A DNA stretch of 46,333 nt from Anaerolineales bacterium (GCA_037382465.1 JARRPX010000008.1:1-46333), one strand, 5' to 3'. Positions 1 to 8,749 are shown, numbered from the stretch's first letter. Program-made: numbers and translations. Notes: generated from the letters alone by a model not told the origin.

Positions 1-839
1 TCGCCGGGATCGTCGTCGAAGAGCACTTCCACGATCGGACTCCCGGAGACGAGATCGTCGATCGAGTCGACTTGGTCGCGGTACCACTTCGTTTCCGGAG
101 CGCTCATCAGACGCCGGCGTTCCTGCGGGTCTTCGATGAGAACCGCTCGAGCGGGAAGTTCGGCCCGCAGCGATTCCTTCAGGCAAAAAGTGAACTGCGG
201 CTGGGCCTTTAGATTGGCCAGCCAATCGCGCGGCTTGCGGGGACCTTTGCCGCCTTTGGCGTCCGGTGTACCGCAGATGATGATGCGCCCGCCGACGTTG
301 GTGAACCAGATTTCAGTACGGCGCTGCAGCCCCGATTTCGCACCGGTGGTAATGATGTCGATGGTGCGATCGGTTCGCAGGGCTCGTCGAATCGCATCCT
401 CCTTCCGGGAGGCGCCATCCGCCGGCGGTCTTCCGGCTTCGATTTCAACCGGCTCGATTCTCACCGTCACGCGCGTCTCTTTTTCACGTTGTTCAACGGG
501 GAAGATGTCGCCGTAATAATGCGTCTTGCCTGTGTACCGCCGCACCAGATCGTCGAGGATGGCTTCGGCATTTTCCTCGGTGATATCCACGACCAGGCCT
601 CGAATCGCCAGCCAGCGCCGATCGTCTTCGGGGTCCATCACCAGCAGAGCCACGTTGGGGTTGGCCTGCATGTTGCGTCCCTTCTGTCGTTCGCGTGTTG
701 TGCAGATGAGAACGTGTTTGCCATCGTAATCCGCCCACACCACACTGGACTGCGGCGTGCCGTCCGGCATCATGGTAGTGAGCACAGCGTGATTGGCTTC
801 GGCGAGCAAATCGAGGTGGGAGGCGGGAATCGAAGTCAT
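1..839 (-). CDS. Two-domain F420-type enzyme: PPOX split barrel fused to DDN-family nitroreductase domain (partial)
   Basis: The reading frame starts with ATG at 839 and stays open to the window edge, so the C-terminus is missing; at least 279 residues are present. Residues about 1-130 look like a pyridoxamine-phosphate-oxidase-type split barrel (start MTSIPASHLDLL, then TTMMPDGTPQSSVVW and KGRNMQANPNVALLV), the type that binds F420 or FMN. From about residue 155 a second domain begins with TIDIITTGAKSGLQRRTEIW, the signature of the deazaflavin-dependent nitroreductase (DDN, DUF385) family; the later RKPRDWLANLKAQPQF also fits. Both families use F420H2 or flavins to reduce small molecules. 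The gene follows a second split-barrel gene by 9 bases and is probably co-transcribed with it. The substrate is unknown, and the cofactor is inferred from family membership. Confidence 0.8.
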   Translation of the reverse strand, partial: MTSIPASHLDLLAEANHAVLTTMMPDGTPQSSVVWADYDGKHVLICTTRERQKGRNMQANPNVALLVMDPEDDRRWLAIRGLVVDITEENAEAILDDLVRRYTGKTHYYGDIFPVEQREKETRVTVRIEPVEIEAGRPPADGASRKEDAIRRALRTDRTIDIITTGAKSGLQRRTEIWFTNVGGRIIICGTPDAKGGKGPRKPRDWLANLKAQPQFTFCLKESLRAELPARAVLIEDPQERRRLMSAPETKWYRDQVDSIDDLVSGSPIVEVLFDDDPG

Positions 840-848
840 ATCCAGAAT

Positions 849-1199
849 TCAACCCTCTACGCGGATGCGCGTCGGCGCCATGCGTACACAGATGGTATTG
901 TCGATTTCCCGCATCTGCTTCGGAAGGGAATCATCATCCTTTCCAATCTCTATGATTTCCCCGCGGATTTCCATGTTGTGCAACGGATTCCCGCGATCGT
1001 AGGCGAGGATGGAGACTCTGTGGTTTTGCCTCACGCTGCTTTCGGATGCTGAGCCTCGCTCGATGACGAGCAGGAGGTCGTTCCCGTCAAGCGCACACCA
1101 GATCGGAGCGATGCGCGGATGCCCCGCAGTATCGACCGTTGAAAGATAGAACGGGTAGGTCTTCTCAAACAGATCCTGGTGTGATTCCGGGTAAGGCAT
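849..1199 (-). CDS. PPOX-type split-barrel (FMN/F420-binding) protein
   Basis: A 116-residue single-domain protein. The N-terminal part (DLFEKTYPFYLSTVDTAGHP, then RIAPIWCALDGNDLLLV) is the usual first half of pyridoxamine-5-phosphate-oxidase-related flavin- or F420-binding proteins: a short helix, a strand with a conserved G-x-P turn, and a strand carrying the substrate-side residues. VRQNHRVSILAYD matches the second conserved strand. At 116 residues it is shorter than most members (130-150). It lies 9 bases after a SpoIIAA-like gene and 9 bases before the two-domain F420-type gene, so these three probably form one operon. No strong ribosome binding site precedes the ATG. The reaction cannot be deduced. 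Confidence 0.75.
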   Translation of the reverse strand: MPYPESHQDLFEKTYPFYLSTVDTAGHPRIAPIWCALDGNDLLLVIERGSASESSVRQNHRVSILAYDRGNPLHNMEIRGEIIEIGKDDDSLPKQMREIDNTICVRMAPTRIRVEG

Positions 1200-1208
1200 A
1201 AGTAAGTG

Positions 1209-1595
1209 CTACGGCTCTTCCGTTCCGAAAAGCCAGGCCTCGGCCTCCTGTATTTCGCGAAATACTCTCGTGTTTACATCCGTGTCGCCCATCTCTGAGA
1301 TGAATTTTCGCGTAAAGCCGAAGTGCAGATCGGAATGGGTTACGATGGCTCGGCGGTAGTTCTTGAACAAGGGCCGTAGTTGAATTTCTTGATCGATGAA
1401 ACGCTGATAACCGTCGATCGAGAATTCCTGGTGTTCGACGGATCGAAAATCGGCGAGCTCTTTCATGTTTGGCCCGAATTGCGGATCAGCCACGAGTCGG
1501 GCGCGAAAGGCCAAATGGTCTTCCGTGGTGAGCACACCGTCGGCCTCGACGAGAATTAGGTTGCGTTCGGAATCGATACGATAGGAGATTGGCAT
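1209..1595 (-). CDS. SpoIIAA/STAS-like small protein, paralogue 1 of 4
   Basis: A 128-residue protein with no membrane segment. It shares conserved blocks with three other genes in this window (4331-4723, 7977-8378, 8750-9120): an N-terminal ISYRID strand, G-x-L-T-x-x-D, a central LADFRSV strand, SDLHFGF(T/S)R, and the C-terminal VFREIQEAEAWLFG. A beta-alpha layout ending in VFRxxxEAxxWL is typical of the SpoIIAA-like/STAS-related fold, whose members are poorly characterised. Assignment to that fold is inference; the paralogy is visible directly. It is the first gene of a tight minus-strand cluster with two F420/FMN-type enzymes (9-base spacings), which may mean that it regulates or accompanies them. 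Confidence 0.75.
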   Translation of the reverse strand: MPISYRIDSERNLILVEADGVLTTEDHLAFRARLVADPQFGPNMKELADFRSVEHQEFSIDGYQRFIDQEIQLRPLFKNYRRAIVTHSDLHFGFTRKFISEMGDTDVNTRVFREIQEAEAWLFGTEEP

Positions 1596-1741
1596 GGCAT
1601 ACAGTCAAATTCTCTAATCTATGCTGCACGATTCACTACTGGCTTGAATCCCTCCGATCATATTATCGTTGTGCGCTGAGTGCAAACGTGCGATGTGCCG
1701 GGATTCGAATGGTACAGAGGAACGAAACCCCATCCGTTTCC

Positions 1742-2458
1742 TTACCAAATTCCCGGCAACAAGCGGTAGCGTACTTTTTGGGCATATTCTCGATACCCCG
1801 GGAGCTCTTCCAGCAGCGTGCGGTCTTCCAGCGCCGTGCGGACGACGGTCAGGGCGATGACGATCACGGTCGGGATCACCAACCAATAGGAACTGAAGAA
1901 AACCGGCGCGGCGAGCCAGGAGAGCACACCGCCGGCATACCCTGGGTGGCGCACGAAACGATACGGGCCTGTGCTGACGACGGTCTGGCCGCGATCGTGC
2001 TGGATGCGTACTTGAGAGGAGAAAAAGCGGTTGGACAGCATGGCCCAGGTCCCGATGTTGCTGCCCAGGAAAATCACCAGCAGGGCGGCGATCTGAATCC
2101 CATCGGGCAGATCGGGAGTCCAACCGAAGCGCTCGTCCAGCCCGGCGATGATCCAGGAGACAAACGGCCCGACGAGCGCCGTCAGCGGCATGAGCACTCG
2201 ATCCCAGGGCTTGACGTCTTCCTTGCTGCCGGCTTCCGAGCGCTCTCGGGCCATGTCCGGGCTTTTAATCAACACGAGGGCCCGGCTGGAAACGAGCACG
2301 ATCAGCGCGTTGGCCGTGTACGCCCATCCTTCCCACCAATCGAGACGGCCGGCGCAGAGGAAGAGCACGCAAGGCATGAGCGCGATCAGGATTAGCAGAC
2401 TGATAAGGCCCCTCCAGGGAATCCCATGATTTTCATGGTTGGTCGTTGAAGCGTTCAT
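1742..2458 (-). CDS. Isoprenylcysteine carboxyl methyltransferase-family membrane protein
   Basis: A 238-residue integral membrane protein with about five to six hydrophobic segments (near residues 17-36, 45-62, 90-106, 126-146, 180-205). The C-terminal half has the hallmarks of the ICMT/phospholipid-methyltransferase family: VVSTGPYRFVRHPGYAGGVL, which forms the S-adenosylmethionine site, and the acidic EDRTLLEELPGYREYAQKV followed by RYRLLPGIW at the extreme C-terminus. Bacterial members mostly have unknown methyl acceptors, since prenylated proteins are rare in bacteria; lipids or small thiols or amines are possible. It stands alone, with 146 bases to the next minus-strand gene. Family membership is firm, substrate unknown. 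Confidence 0.88.
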   Translation of the reverse strand: MNASTTNHENHGIPWRGLISLLILIALMPCVLFLCAGRLDWWEGWAYTANALIVLVSSRALVLIKSPDMARERSEAGSKEDVKPWDRVLMPLTALVGPFVSWIIAGLDERFGWTPDLPDGIQIAALLVIFLGSNIGTWAMLSNRFFSSQVRIQHDRGQTVVSTGPYRFVRHPGYAGGVLSWLAAPVFFSSYWLVIPTVIVIALTVVRTALEDRTLLEELPGYREYAQKVRYRLLPGIW

Positions 2459-2638
2459 GGGGCACCTCCGGGCAATAAAAAATTCGCTTCCCCGATAGAT
2501 CTCTTAGAGAAGCGCGATCGTGATTGCTTGCGAAAATTATCCCCGAGTTCGCGATTCAGCGCGGGACAGGTGGCTGACGTTCATCCGACGCTGCCAGGTT
2601 CTCGGCAGGATGAAATCGGATGGCGTGCGGGGAAGAAC

Positions 2639-3130
2639 TCATCGTCGATCCAACACGCGCACGCCGGCTACGATCAGCACGCTTGCCAGGAGAAGCCATA
2701 TGATTACGACCATGGCTGCGCCCAACTTGCTCGTGGGCTTGCCGGACAACATTTTCTCCTGTGCCTTAAGGCGGCATTCGAGCATAACCGGTTCGGGAAT
2801 CATCTTCAGCGCCAGCGCGATGCCCAGGGGCGTGATAACCAGGTCATCTACGATCCCCAACACCGGTATGAAATCGGGAATCAAGTCGATGGGACTGAAT
2901 GTGTGCGCCACGACGAAAGCCACCAGCGCTTTGGCGTACCAGGGCACCCTGGGGTCCCTGCTGGCCAGGTAAACGGCATACGTCTCGGTTTTGAGATGCT
3001 CGATACGCTGCTTCCAGGCTTCGATCCTGCTCACGATAACGACGTCCTCGAGTTCCTCGTATTCGAACTGCATCCCTGCGATCCGCTGGCCGCCGTTCCG
3101 GGATTCCGCAAACTCGAGCTGGTGAGGCAC
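2639..3130 (-). CDS. DUF1232 (YkvA-like) membrane protein
   Basis: The core YLASRDPRVPWYAKALVAFV, followed by FSPIDLIPDFIPVLGIVDDL, is the diagnostic DUF1232 block: a helix, an S-P-I-D-L-I-P-D-x-I-P turn and a G-x-(I/L)-D-D-(L/A) helix, found in small membrane-associated proteins of unknown function. A second hydrophobic segment near the C-terminus (AAMVVIIWLLLASVLIVAGV) anchors it. The start at 3130 is GTG; an ATG at 3073 (MQFEYEELED) is a good alternative because family members usually start close to this point. It lies 48 bases beyond the start side of the CorA gene stop, on the same strand, so the two may share a transcript. Confidence 0.85.
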   Translation of the reverse strand: MPHQLEFAESRNGGQRIAGMQFEYEELEDVVIVSRIEAWKQRIEHLKTETYAVYLASRDPRVPWYAKALVAFVVAHTFSPIDLIPDFIPVLGIVDDLVITPLGIALALKMIPEPVMLECRLKAQEKMLSGKPTSKLGAAMVVIIWLLLASVLIVAGVRVLDRR

Positions 3131-3178
3131 TCGTCTCTACTGGGATCGCGAACAGAAAGCGATAAGCCAAATCTTAGC

Positions 3179-4108
3179 TTAGAGCCAATCCCGCCTGCGG
3201 AAGAGAACGACCACCAGGAGTGACAGGACAAGTGAGAGGATGAGCAGATTGCCCAACGCACTCGTGCTCTTGCTCCCCGGTAGGGGAACGTTCATGCCAT
3301 ACAGGCTGGCGATCAGCATGGGAATACTGATGATGATCGTTATGGCGGTCAGGAATTTCATCACCGTGTTGAGATTGTTGGATACGATGGATGCAATCGC
3401 GTCCATCATCTGCGTGAGGAGATTTTGCGAGATACCGACTTGATACACGGCCTGCTGAATTTCGACCAGAACGTCTTCCAATATCTCCTGGTTCTCGGAA
3501 GACCATTCGAGAACATCGGTCTTGCGTAATTTCTCCAGCAAGACCTCGAGGGAATTCAGTGCGGTGGTGAAATAAACCAGACTTTTCTGGTAGTCCAGCA
3601 GCTGGAGAATTCCCTGGTTGTGCAACGAGCGCTGAAGACGTTCCTCCACTTCCTCTGTAGCGTGGTTGATGTCGTCCAAACTGGCCAGATATTCCGATGC
3701 GGTGTGGGAGAGGATGTTCAACACGAAGGTGGTTTTTTCCTTCAGGCCATATCCGGCCGGCGGGCTTTGGGAAAATTTCCCGGCCACACCCATTTCACAA
3801 GGTTCGACAGTCACGATGTTTTCCGGCAGCAAGTAGATACTCACAGGCATGGTGATGTAGGGGATGCGAGCGTCTTGGGCCTGGCGCAGGGGAAAATGCA
3901 GCACGATGACGATGGTTTTCCCGCGCCGCAGGATGCGCGGTCTCTCATCGAAATCGAGCACGTGCCCGAGGAGTTCTTTGGGCTGGATGATTTTTTCGAG
4001 TTGGGCGAGTTCGGATTCCGTCGGGTCGGTGACGTGAACCCAGCTTTGAGGACCGATGTGATCGGATGTTTTCAGAATCCCTTCGGTTACCTGGTAGACC
4101 TTAATCAC
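3179..4108 (-). CDS. corA: CorA-family divalent cation channel
   Basis: CorA proteins form pentameric Mg2+/Co2+ (or Zn2+) channels in the cytoplasmic membrane. The C-terminus has the two family helices: TM1 (FLTAITIIISIPMLIASL) ending in the invariant Y-G-M-N signature, here followed by VPLPGS, and TM2 (LILSLVLSLLVVVLF) ending in a basic tail RRRDWL. The long cytoplasmic part includes LEVLLEKLRKTDVL and the coiled willow helix. I place the start at GTG 4108 because AGAGGTG lies six bases upstream and the product (309 aa) begins like other CorA proteins; the frame stays open to a TTG at 4159. The actual ion is not decidable from sequence. Confidence 0.92.
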   Translation of the reverse strand: MIKVYQVTEGILKTSDHIGPQSWVHVTDPTESELAQLEKIIQPKELLGHVLDFDERPRILRRGKTIVIVLHFPLRQAQDARIPYITMPVSIYLLPENIVTVEPCEMGVAGKFSQSPPAGYGLKEKTTFVLNILSHTASEYLASLDDINHATEEVEERLQRSLHNQGILQLLDYQKSLVYFTTALNSLEVLLEKLRKTDVLEWSSENQEILEDVLVEIQQAVYQVGISQNLLTQMMDAIASIVSNNLNTVMKFLTAITIIISIPMLIASLYGMNVPLPGSKSTSALGNLLILSLVLSLLVVVLFRRRDWL

Positions 4109-4330
4109 GAGAGACACCTCTGGGAGAATGTGGACTCGCGTTTCGAATCGCGCGGTCAACGTCCACTTTTATTGGTGATAGAACGCAGTCCGGCCGTGAT
4201 TATACTTCGCTTGCTGAATGGAACGTCTTGGTAATATGTGCTTGGCGGAAGTCCCACTTTGTACTGGATAGGTCGTATCGCTGTATGCGTTCGATGTTGA
4301 TTGGCGCCTGAGGCTCGCCTACCTTGTAGA

Positions 4331-4723
4331 TCACGTCGTCTCGTTCGTGGCGGTGAAAAGCCATGCTTCTGCCTCATCGATATCGCGAAAGACCTGCACC
4401 TCAGGCAACGTATCGGCGACGCCGGCGATGTACATGCGGGAAAATCCGAAATGCAAGTCGGAACCCGTCACAATGGCAATGCGGTACTCTCCAAGGCGGT
4501 CGGCGTACATATTTTCCTGCTCGAGGAAACGATTGAGTCCTTCGGTGGTGTGCACGTGTTTTTCGACGGAGCGGAAATCGGAGAGTTCTCGCATATCGGG
4601 ACGGAAGGCGGGGTCATTCACCAACCTTTTCCGGAAGTCGAGTAAATCGTCATCAGTTAGAATGCCGCTGCCCACGGCCAAGACGAGATTTCTTTCGACG
4701 TCGATGCGATAGGAGATTGGCAC
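4331..4723 (-). CDS. SpoIIAA/STAS-like small protein, paralogue 2 of 4
   Basis: A protein of about 130 residues, closest in the window to the gene at 1209-1595. Shared blocks are PISYRID-ERNL, ELSDFRSVEK, IAIVTGSDLHFGFSRMYI and VFRDIDEAEAWLF. I place the start at GTG 4723, because AAAGGA lies just upstream and this puts the PISYRID strand at the N-terminus as in the paralogues; an ATG at 4744 would add seven basic residues. No signal peptide, no membrane segment. It is unaccompanied: upstream is the divergent cation-efflux gene, downstream the CorA gene. The function is unknown; a STAS-like regulatory or binding role is inference. Confidence 0.72.
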   Translation of the reverse strand: MPISYRIDVERNLVLAVGSGILTDDDLLDFRKRLVNDPAFRPDMRELSDFRSVEKHVHTTEGLNRFLEQENMYADRLGEYRIAIVTGSDLHFGFSRMYIAGVADTLPEVQVFRDIDEAEAWLFTATNETT

Positions 4724-4876
4724 CGTGTCCTTTTTCCTCTTCATTCCAATATAGGGCGCAATCCCTCATCGACTATCTTACACTACTTTTAGATTCATGC
4801 CAGACGGAGATGTAAGGAAGAAAACTTATGCGTGATGTGGTTTAATGGGATACGATTTCGCTGGAAAGGGATGGGA

Positions 4877-5758
4877 ATGGCTTCGATCGAATCTGGTTTG
4901 ACGATTGCGGGCAGCGCAATTGCGATCAATTTAATGCTGGCCTTGATCAAGATCAGTACAGGCGTTCTGGGGAATTCATATGCGTTGATCGCCGACGGGA
5001 TCGAATCGACGGCAGATATCTTTTCCTCATTGATCGTTTGGAGCGGGTTGCAGATTTCTTCGAGACCTCCAGACGAAGATCATCCCTACGGTCATGGGAA
5101 GGCCGAATCGTTGGCCGGCATGGTCGTTTCGTTGTTCTTGATCGCCGCGGCTATATTCATTGCCGTCCAGAGCATTCGAGAGATTCGTACGCCACACCAT
5201 GCCCCGGCTTGGTATACGCTGCTCGTATTGGGCATCATCATTACCGTTAAGGAACTGCTCTACCGCAGGATGACCAACGTCGGCAATCGGTTGAACAGCA
5301 GCTCGCTGCGTAGCGATGCCTGGCACCATCGTTCGGATGCGCTCACCTCACTCGCCGCTTTCGTCGGGATCAGTATTGCCCTGATCGGTGGAAAAGGCTT
5401 CGAGCAGGCGGACGATTGGGCTGCACTGCTGGCCAGTGGGGCGATTCTGTTCAACGGCGTTCGGCTTTTTCTGCCGGCGCTGAACGAGGTCATGGACGCT
5501 GCGGCTCCGGAACAGGTGGAACGCCAGATTATCGACCTTGCCGCGAGCGTCGAAGGTGTGGTGGCCATCGAGAAGTGCCGAATCCGCAAGAGTGGCCTGG
5601 GATACCTGATGGACATCCACGTCGAGGTGGATGGCGACATTTCTATCCGCGAAGGGCACTACATCGGGCACAGGGTGAAAGATCGCCTCATGCAGTCGAA
5701 TTTACCCATCGTGGATGTGGTGGTGCACATCGAGCCTGCCGGTGGGGTAGGAACTTGA
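4877..5758 (+). CDS. Cation diffusion facilitator (CDF) family metal exporter
   Basis: CDF proteins export Zn2+, Fe2+, Mn2+ or similar ions in exchange for protons. Visible here are an N-terminal six-helix domain and a C-terminal cytoplasmic ferredoxin-like domain. The first metal half-site is in the helix ALIADGIESTAD (D and D spaced by four, with a Glu between), followed by EDHPYGHGKAE, the family loop; the second half-site is DAWHHRSDALTS in TM5. The C-terminal domain ends in DIHVEVDGDISIREGH and VDVVVHIEP, the conserved His-rich dimer edge. The start at ATG 4877 has GGAAAGGG six bases upstream; ATGs at 4832 and 4871 are in frame. Metal specificity cannot be read from sequence. Confidence 0.92.
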   Translation: MASIESGLTIAGSAIAINLMLALIKISTGVLGNSYALIADGIESTADIFSSLIVWSGLQISSRPPDEDHPYGHGKAESLAGMVVSLFLIAAAIFIAVQSIREIRTPHHAPAWYTLLVLGIIITVKELLYRRMTNVGNRLNSSSLRSDAWHHRSDALTSLAAFVGISIALIGGKGFEQADDWAALLASGAILFNGVRLFLPALNEVMDAAAPEQVERQIIDLAASVEGVVAIEKCRIRKSGLGYLMDIHVEVDGDISIREGHYIGHRVKDRLMQSNLPIVDVVVHIEPAGGVGT

Positions 5759-5897
5759 TCCGCTTCCCGTATTGATGCGCTTTTACATGTTAGTTGTTCC
5801 AGGATGTCTGAAGTAGAAGAACACTTTCGTACAGCATTGGCATTCCGTCGTCGGGCCGATCAAAAAATAGTGTAATCATCATGCGGTAAGGCTGCCG

Positions 5898-5937
5898 AAA
5901 AAAAGAGACTTCGTCCGTGGTGAAGGGCGAAGTCTCT
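5898..5937 (-). terminator. Rho-independent terminator of the lipoprotein gene
   Basis: Perfect 10-base inverted repeat (5904-5913 with 5928-5937, 14-base loop). Read on the minus strand it is followed by a run of six T (5903-5898). It lies 27 bases after the stop of the minus-strand lipoprotein gene. Confidence 0.88.
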
Positions 5938-5964
5938 GTAAAGCTTGGTATCAAGTAAATATTG

Positions 5965-7539
5965 TCACTCGCATTGACAATATGAAGGTTTCCCGGCTGT
6001 ATCCGTCCAGGTGCCGCCAGCAGCGATGCAGTCATCCTTTTCGAGATCCTGCGTACAGACGAGGGGAGGCGATTCTTCGATTTCCGGGTCGTTCCATTTC
6101 GAGACCTCGCTGGTGTCGCCGCTTTCCTGGTTGTCGACTTTGCGCACGTAGCAGGTGTCGTTGCCGTCCGGATTTTCGATGATCCACCACTCCTCACGGA
6201 TGTCTTGCGCCACGATCGCAGCCGTCTCGCCAGTCAGGAAGTAACCCAGTACGGGATATTTTTGCGGATCGGGGCCGCGCAGGCACTGCTGGTCTTTGAG
6301 CGCTTTCACGAAAGGCAGTGAAGCCTGACCGGCACACAACAGATCCTCGTTCGTGATGAAGAACGAGCGGGTTTCCGAGAACGGACCCATGTTCTGACCC
6401 TTCATGGCGGCTACGCGCCAGTAATACCTCGTACATTGCGCCAGCTCGGGAGTCGTCACGTACGTCATTGGGGAGGTTGTGGCTCCCACGAGCGACGTAC
6501 CGCCGAATTCGGGATCATCTTGCAAGTCGATGTAGTAGCCAGTGGGTAGGCAGGCGGGTTCGCCAGGTTCGTAGTGCAGTTTGAGGATCGTAATGCTGGT
6601 TGTATCTCCGTCGTGCGGCGAGACCAACACCGGTGCGATCAATGCCGAAACCGAGCTGCAGAGCGGGCCGGTGAAGAAAACCCGCATGGCCGAATCCGGG
6701 CCGTGGACGCCGTCCGTCCAGGCATTGACGGTCCAGTAATACATCGTCGCCGGATCGAGCGGTCCCTGGGGGTATTCGGCATCAGCGGGCGGCCAGGTCG
6801 TGTGCAGGCCATCATCGGTATACCCCATTCGCGCCCAACCATATTCCGGATCTGGCGAAATAAGGATGCGGAAAAGCTCCGGGACGCAGCCTCCGGTGTA
6901 GCTCCATTGGAACAGTTCGGCCGGGATCGAGCCTTCCGACGGATCCGTACCGAGGTAGGCATAGTGATACGGCGAGATTAACGCCGGTGGGACGAGATCA
7001 TCAGGCGTGCAGTTGGGGAGTATCGCGATCTCGGGGTAGGCTTCCGCCTGCGCGATCACGATGTTCCCTCCGACCGTTACTTCGACTTCGAGGGGATCGC
7101 TGTACATGTTGTAGCCGGATGCCTTCGCTCGAATGGAAATCAGGTGATCGCCAGGGGCGCTCGGCGTCCAGAGCAGCTCGCTGTAGAAGACGTGTCCGTA
7201 TACGGATCCACCCGATCCATATCCCAGCGGCTGCACCGTGCCGATCGCGTTGCCATCGACCCGCACCTCAAACAGATCGATCCCGCCGAAGCTGTGACCG
7301 CTGAAGCGGATCAGATACGGCGCAAGAGGAATAGCGCTGCCTGGCTGGGGGTCGTAGATTTCGTGCATGTATGCAGGGAGATAATTTTGCAGATCTACTT
7401 CCGGGACATCAGCCTGTTCAACCTGCTGCGGCAGTTGTTGTTCAATATCGATGTCGGGACCAGGCTGGGGTTGCTGTTCACCACAGGCACTGAGAACGAA
7501 TACGAGAACCGTGAGCACAAAGTAGTATCTTGACTTCAT
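5965..7539 (-). CDS. Secreted lipoprotein with Ig/FnIII-like modules, SH3-like domain and Cys-rich tail
   Basis: A 524-residue surface lipoprotein. The signal peptide MKSRYYFVLTVLVFVLSAC ends in an L-S-A-C lipobox. I place the start at ATG 7539, five bases after GAGAGGAGG, rather than an in-frame GTG at 7563. After a Gln/Pro-rich linker come an Ig-like module (PQPGSAIPLAPYLIRFSGHS to about residue 155) and two related FnIII-like modules that start with ALISPYHY and APVLVSPHDGD, each with a Y-Y-W-x-V-x-A strand. The C-terminal part (CLRGPDPQKYPVLGYFLTGE, then WWIIENPD, CYVRK) resembles a bacterial SH3 domain, and the end carries a Cys cluster (CIAAGGTW ... YCQCE). This suggests binding to cell-surface polymers; no catalytic residues are seen. 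Confidence 0.82.
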   Translation of the reverse strand: MKSRYYFVLTVLVFVLSACGEQQPQPGPDIDIEQQLPQQVEQADVPEVDLQNYLPAYMHEIYDPQPGSAIPLAPYLIRFSGHSFGGIDLFEVRVDGNAIGTVQPLGYGSGGSVYGHVFYSELLWTPSAPGDHLISIRAKASGYNMYSDPLEVEVTVGGNIVIAQAEAYPEIAILPNCTPDDLVPPALISPYHYAYLGTDPSEGSIPAELFQWSYTGGCVPELFRILISPDPEYGWARMGYTDDGLHTTWPPADAEYPQGPLDPATMYYWTVNAWTDGVHGPDSAMRVFFTGPLCSSVSALIAPVLVSPHDGDTTSITILKLHYEPGEPACLPTGYYIDLQDDPEFGGTSLVGATTSPMTYVTTPELAQCTRYYWRVAAMKGQNMGPFSETRSFFITNEDLLCAGQASLPFVKALKDQQCLRGPDPQKYPVLGYFLTGETAAIVAQDIREEWWIIENPDGNDTCYVRKVDNQESGDTSEVSKWNDPEIEESPPLVCTQDLEKDDCIAAGGTWTDTAGKPSYCQCE

Positions 7540-7976
7540 GGAAACCTCCTCTCGTTTGAACACGGCGACCAGGTTGGGTGCTTAATCCAACCGCCTTCAA
7601 TAATAACAACGGTCGACGAAGGCAGAATGTGACAGGGACCGTAATTATCTGACTGATTGATGCGTTTTTCATTATCCGCTGCCACACATTTCCACGCGTA
7701 ACGCGGGCGTTCAGGTAAGATTTGGCTTTGTGCAACGTTTCGACACGCCCACTCGAGTACGTCCAATTCCTATCCGATGACGATGAGCTTTCGGGCTTGT
7801 TCCTTGCAAATCCGAAGCGATCGACCGCTGAAGACAGTACGTACATCAGGCGAGATTCTGCAGTGTGGGTTGCCGATGGGATCGTTGGGAGAAGCGAGCC
7901 GGAATATCAATTCCGTGTTTGAAGGTGAAGCCGGTTCTTTTGCTTCCGATCAGGTTGTTGATGCGATTGTTGGTTT
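7540..7976. other. 437-base intergenic stretch without a convincing gene
   Basis: It separates two minus-strand genes. It contains the upstream region of the lipoprotein gene, including a GGTTGG/CCAACC inverted repeat at about 7571-7591. Frames open here on either strand have no recognisable product and no good ribosome binding site. Confidence 0.5.
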
Positions 7977-8378
7977 TTACGCACCCGCTGCTTCGTCCTC
8001 CGGATTCCCGAATAACCAGGTCTCGGCCGCTTCGATTTGGCGGAAAACGTGCAGCACGTGCCCTGACGAGGATGTACAAGATTGGTATACTCGCGCCATT
8101 CCGAACCCGATGTCCGAGTCGGTGACGATGGCTTCACGGGTGTTCTGCAATTTGTCTGCATGGGCCAGATCGATTGCGATGTATCGATTCACACCATCGA
8201 CGGTGAATTGGTCTGCCTGGATGGACCGAAAATCGGTGAGGATCCTCATCCCTGAGGACATCTGAGGACTTTCGAGAAGCTCGTTTCGGTAAGTGGCCAT
8301 ATCGTTGTCTTTAACCATTCCTCTGGCGGTGATGACCACAAGGTTATTATCTGCGTCGATGGTATATGAGATCGACAT
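7977..8378 (-). CDS. SpoIIAA/STAS-like small protein, paralogue 3 of 4
   Basis: A 133-residue soluble protein of the same family as the genes at 1209-1595 and 4331-4723. Family blocks are ISYTIDADNNL, ILTDFRSIQ, AIVTDSDIGFGMARVY and VFRQIEAAETWLFG, in that order and with the same spacing. The ATG start at 8378 is supported by GAGGGA eight bases upstream. The tail PEDEAAGA is short and acidic. It has no close operon partner: a 437-base gap follows, and the degraded fourth copy lies 371 bases upstream. It has diverged more from copies 1 and 2 than they have from each other. Function unknown. Confidence 0.72.
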   Translation of the reverse strand: MSISYTIDADNNLVVITARGMVKDNDMATYRNELLESPQMSSGMRILTDFRSIQADQFTVDGVNRYIAIDLAHADKLQNTREAIVTDSDIGFGMARVYQSCTSSSGHVLHVFRQIEAAETWLFGNPEDEAAGA

Positions 8379-8749
8379 AATCGCGTTCCCTCAAATTTCG
8401 AATTCGATAGTGATGAACAAAATTGTACATCCAATTTATCACCATGAAAAATCGTCTTTCCCAGCAAAGTGCGACGGCGGATCTTGGGTGCATATCCGGG
8501 TTGCAGGCCGTTTCTGCAGTGGCAGCCATAGTCGATTGGCTCCAAACCTCGTTCCGCGGGGTTCTTATCGAATTTCCCGTCCATTCACTCTTCCATGTAT
8601 CCATTCATCTCGAACAGACTGAGCAATCGAAAGGGATTCGATAGACGAATCCGATCCGACTGTGCAGAAGAATGGCTTTCGTTACTTAAGACGTTGAATG
8701 GATGTTCGATCTCGCTGGCAGTAAACGATTCCCCCTTATCGGAATGATT
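8379..8749. other. 371-base intergenic stretch between paralogues 3 and 4
   Basis: Apart from the ribosome binding site of the gene starting at 8378, I see no gene, repeat or terminator here. Short open frames on both strands lack family motifs and start signals. Confidence 0.5.

Noticed and set aside
489-1052. 187-residue open frame on the plus strand
   Set aside because: Antisense to the two split-barrel genes, whose minus-strand frames carry clear family motifs.
7777-8265. 162-residue open frame on the plus strand
   Set aside because: Antisense to the third SpoIIAA-like paralogue; no ribosome binding site or family motif.
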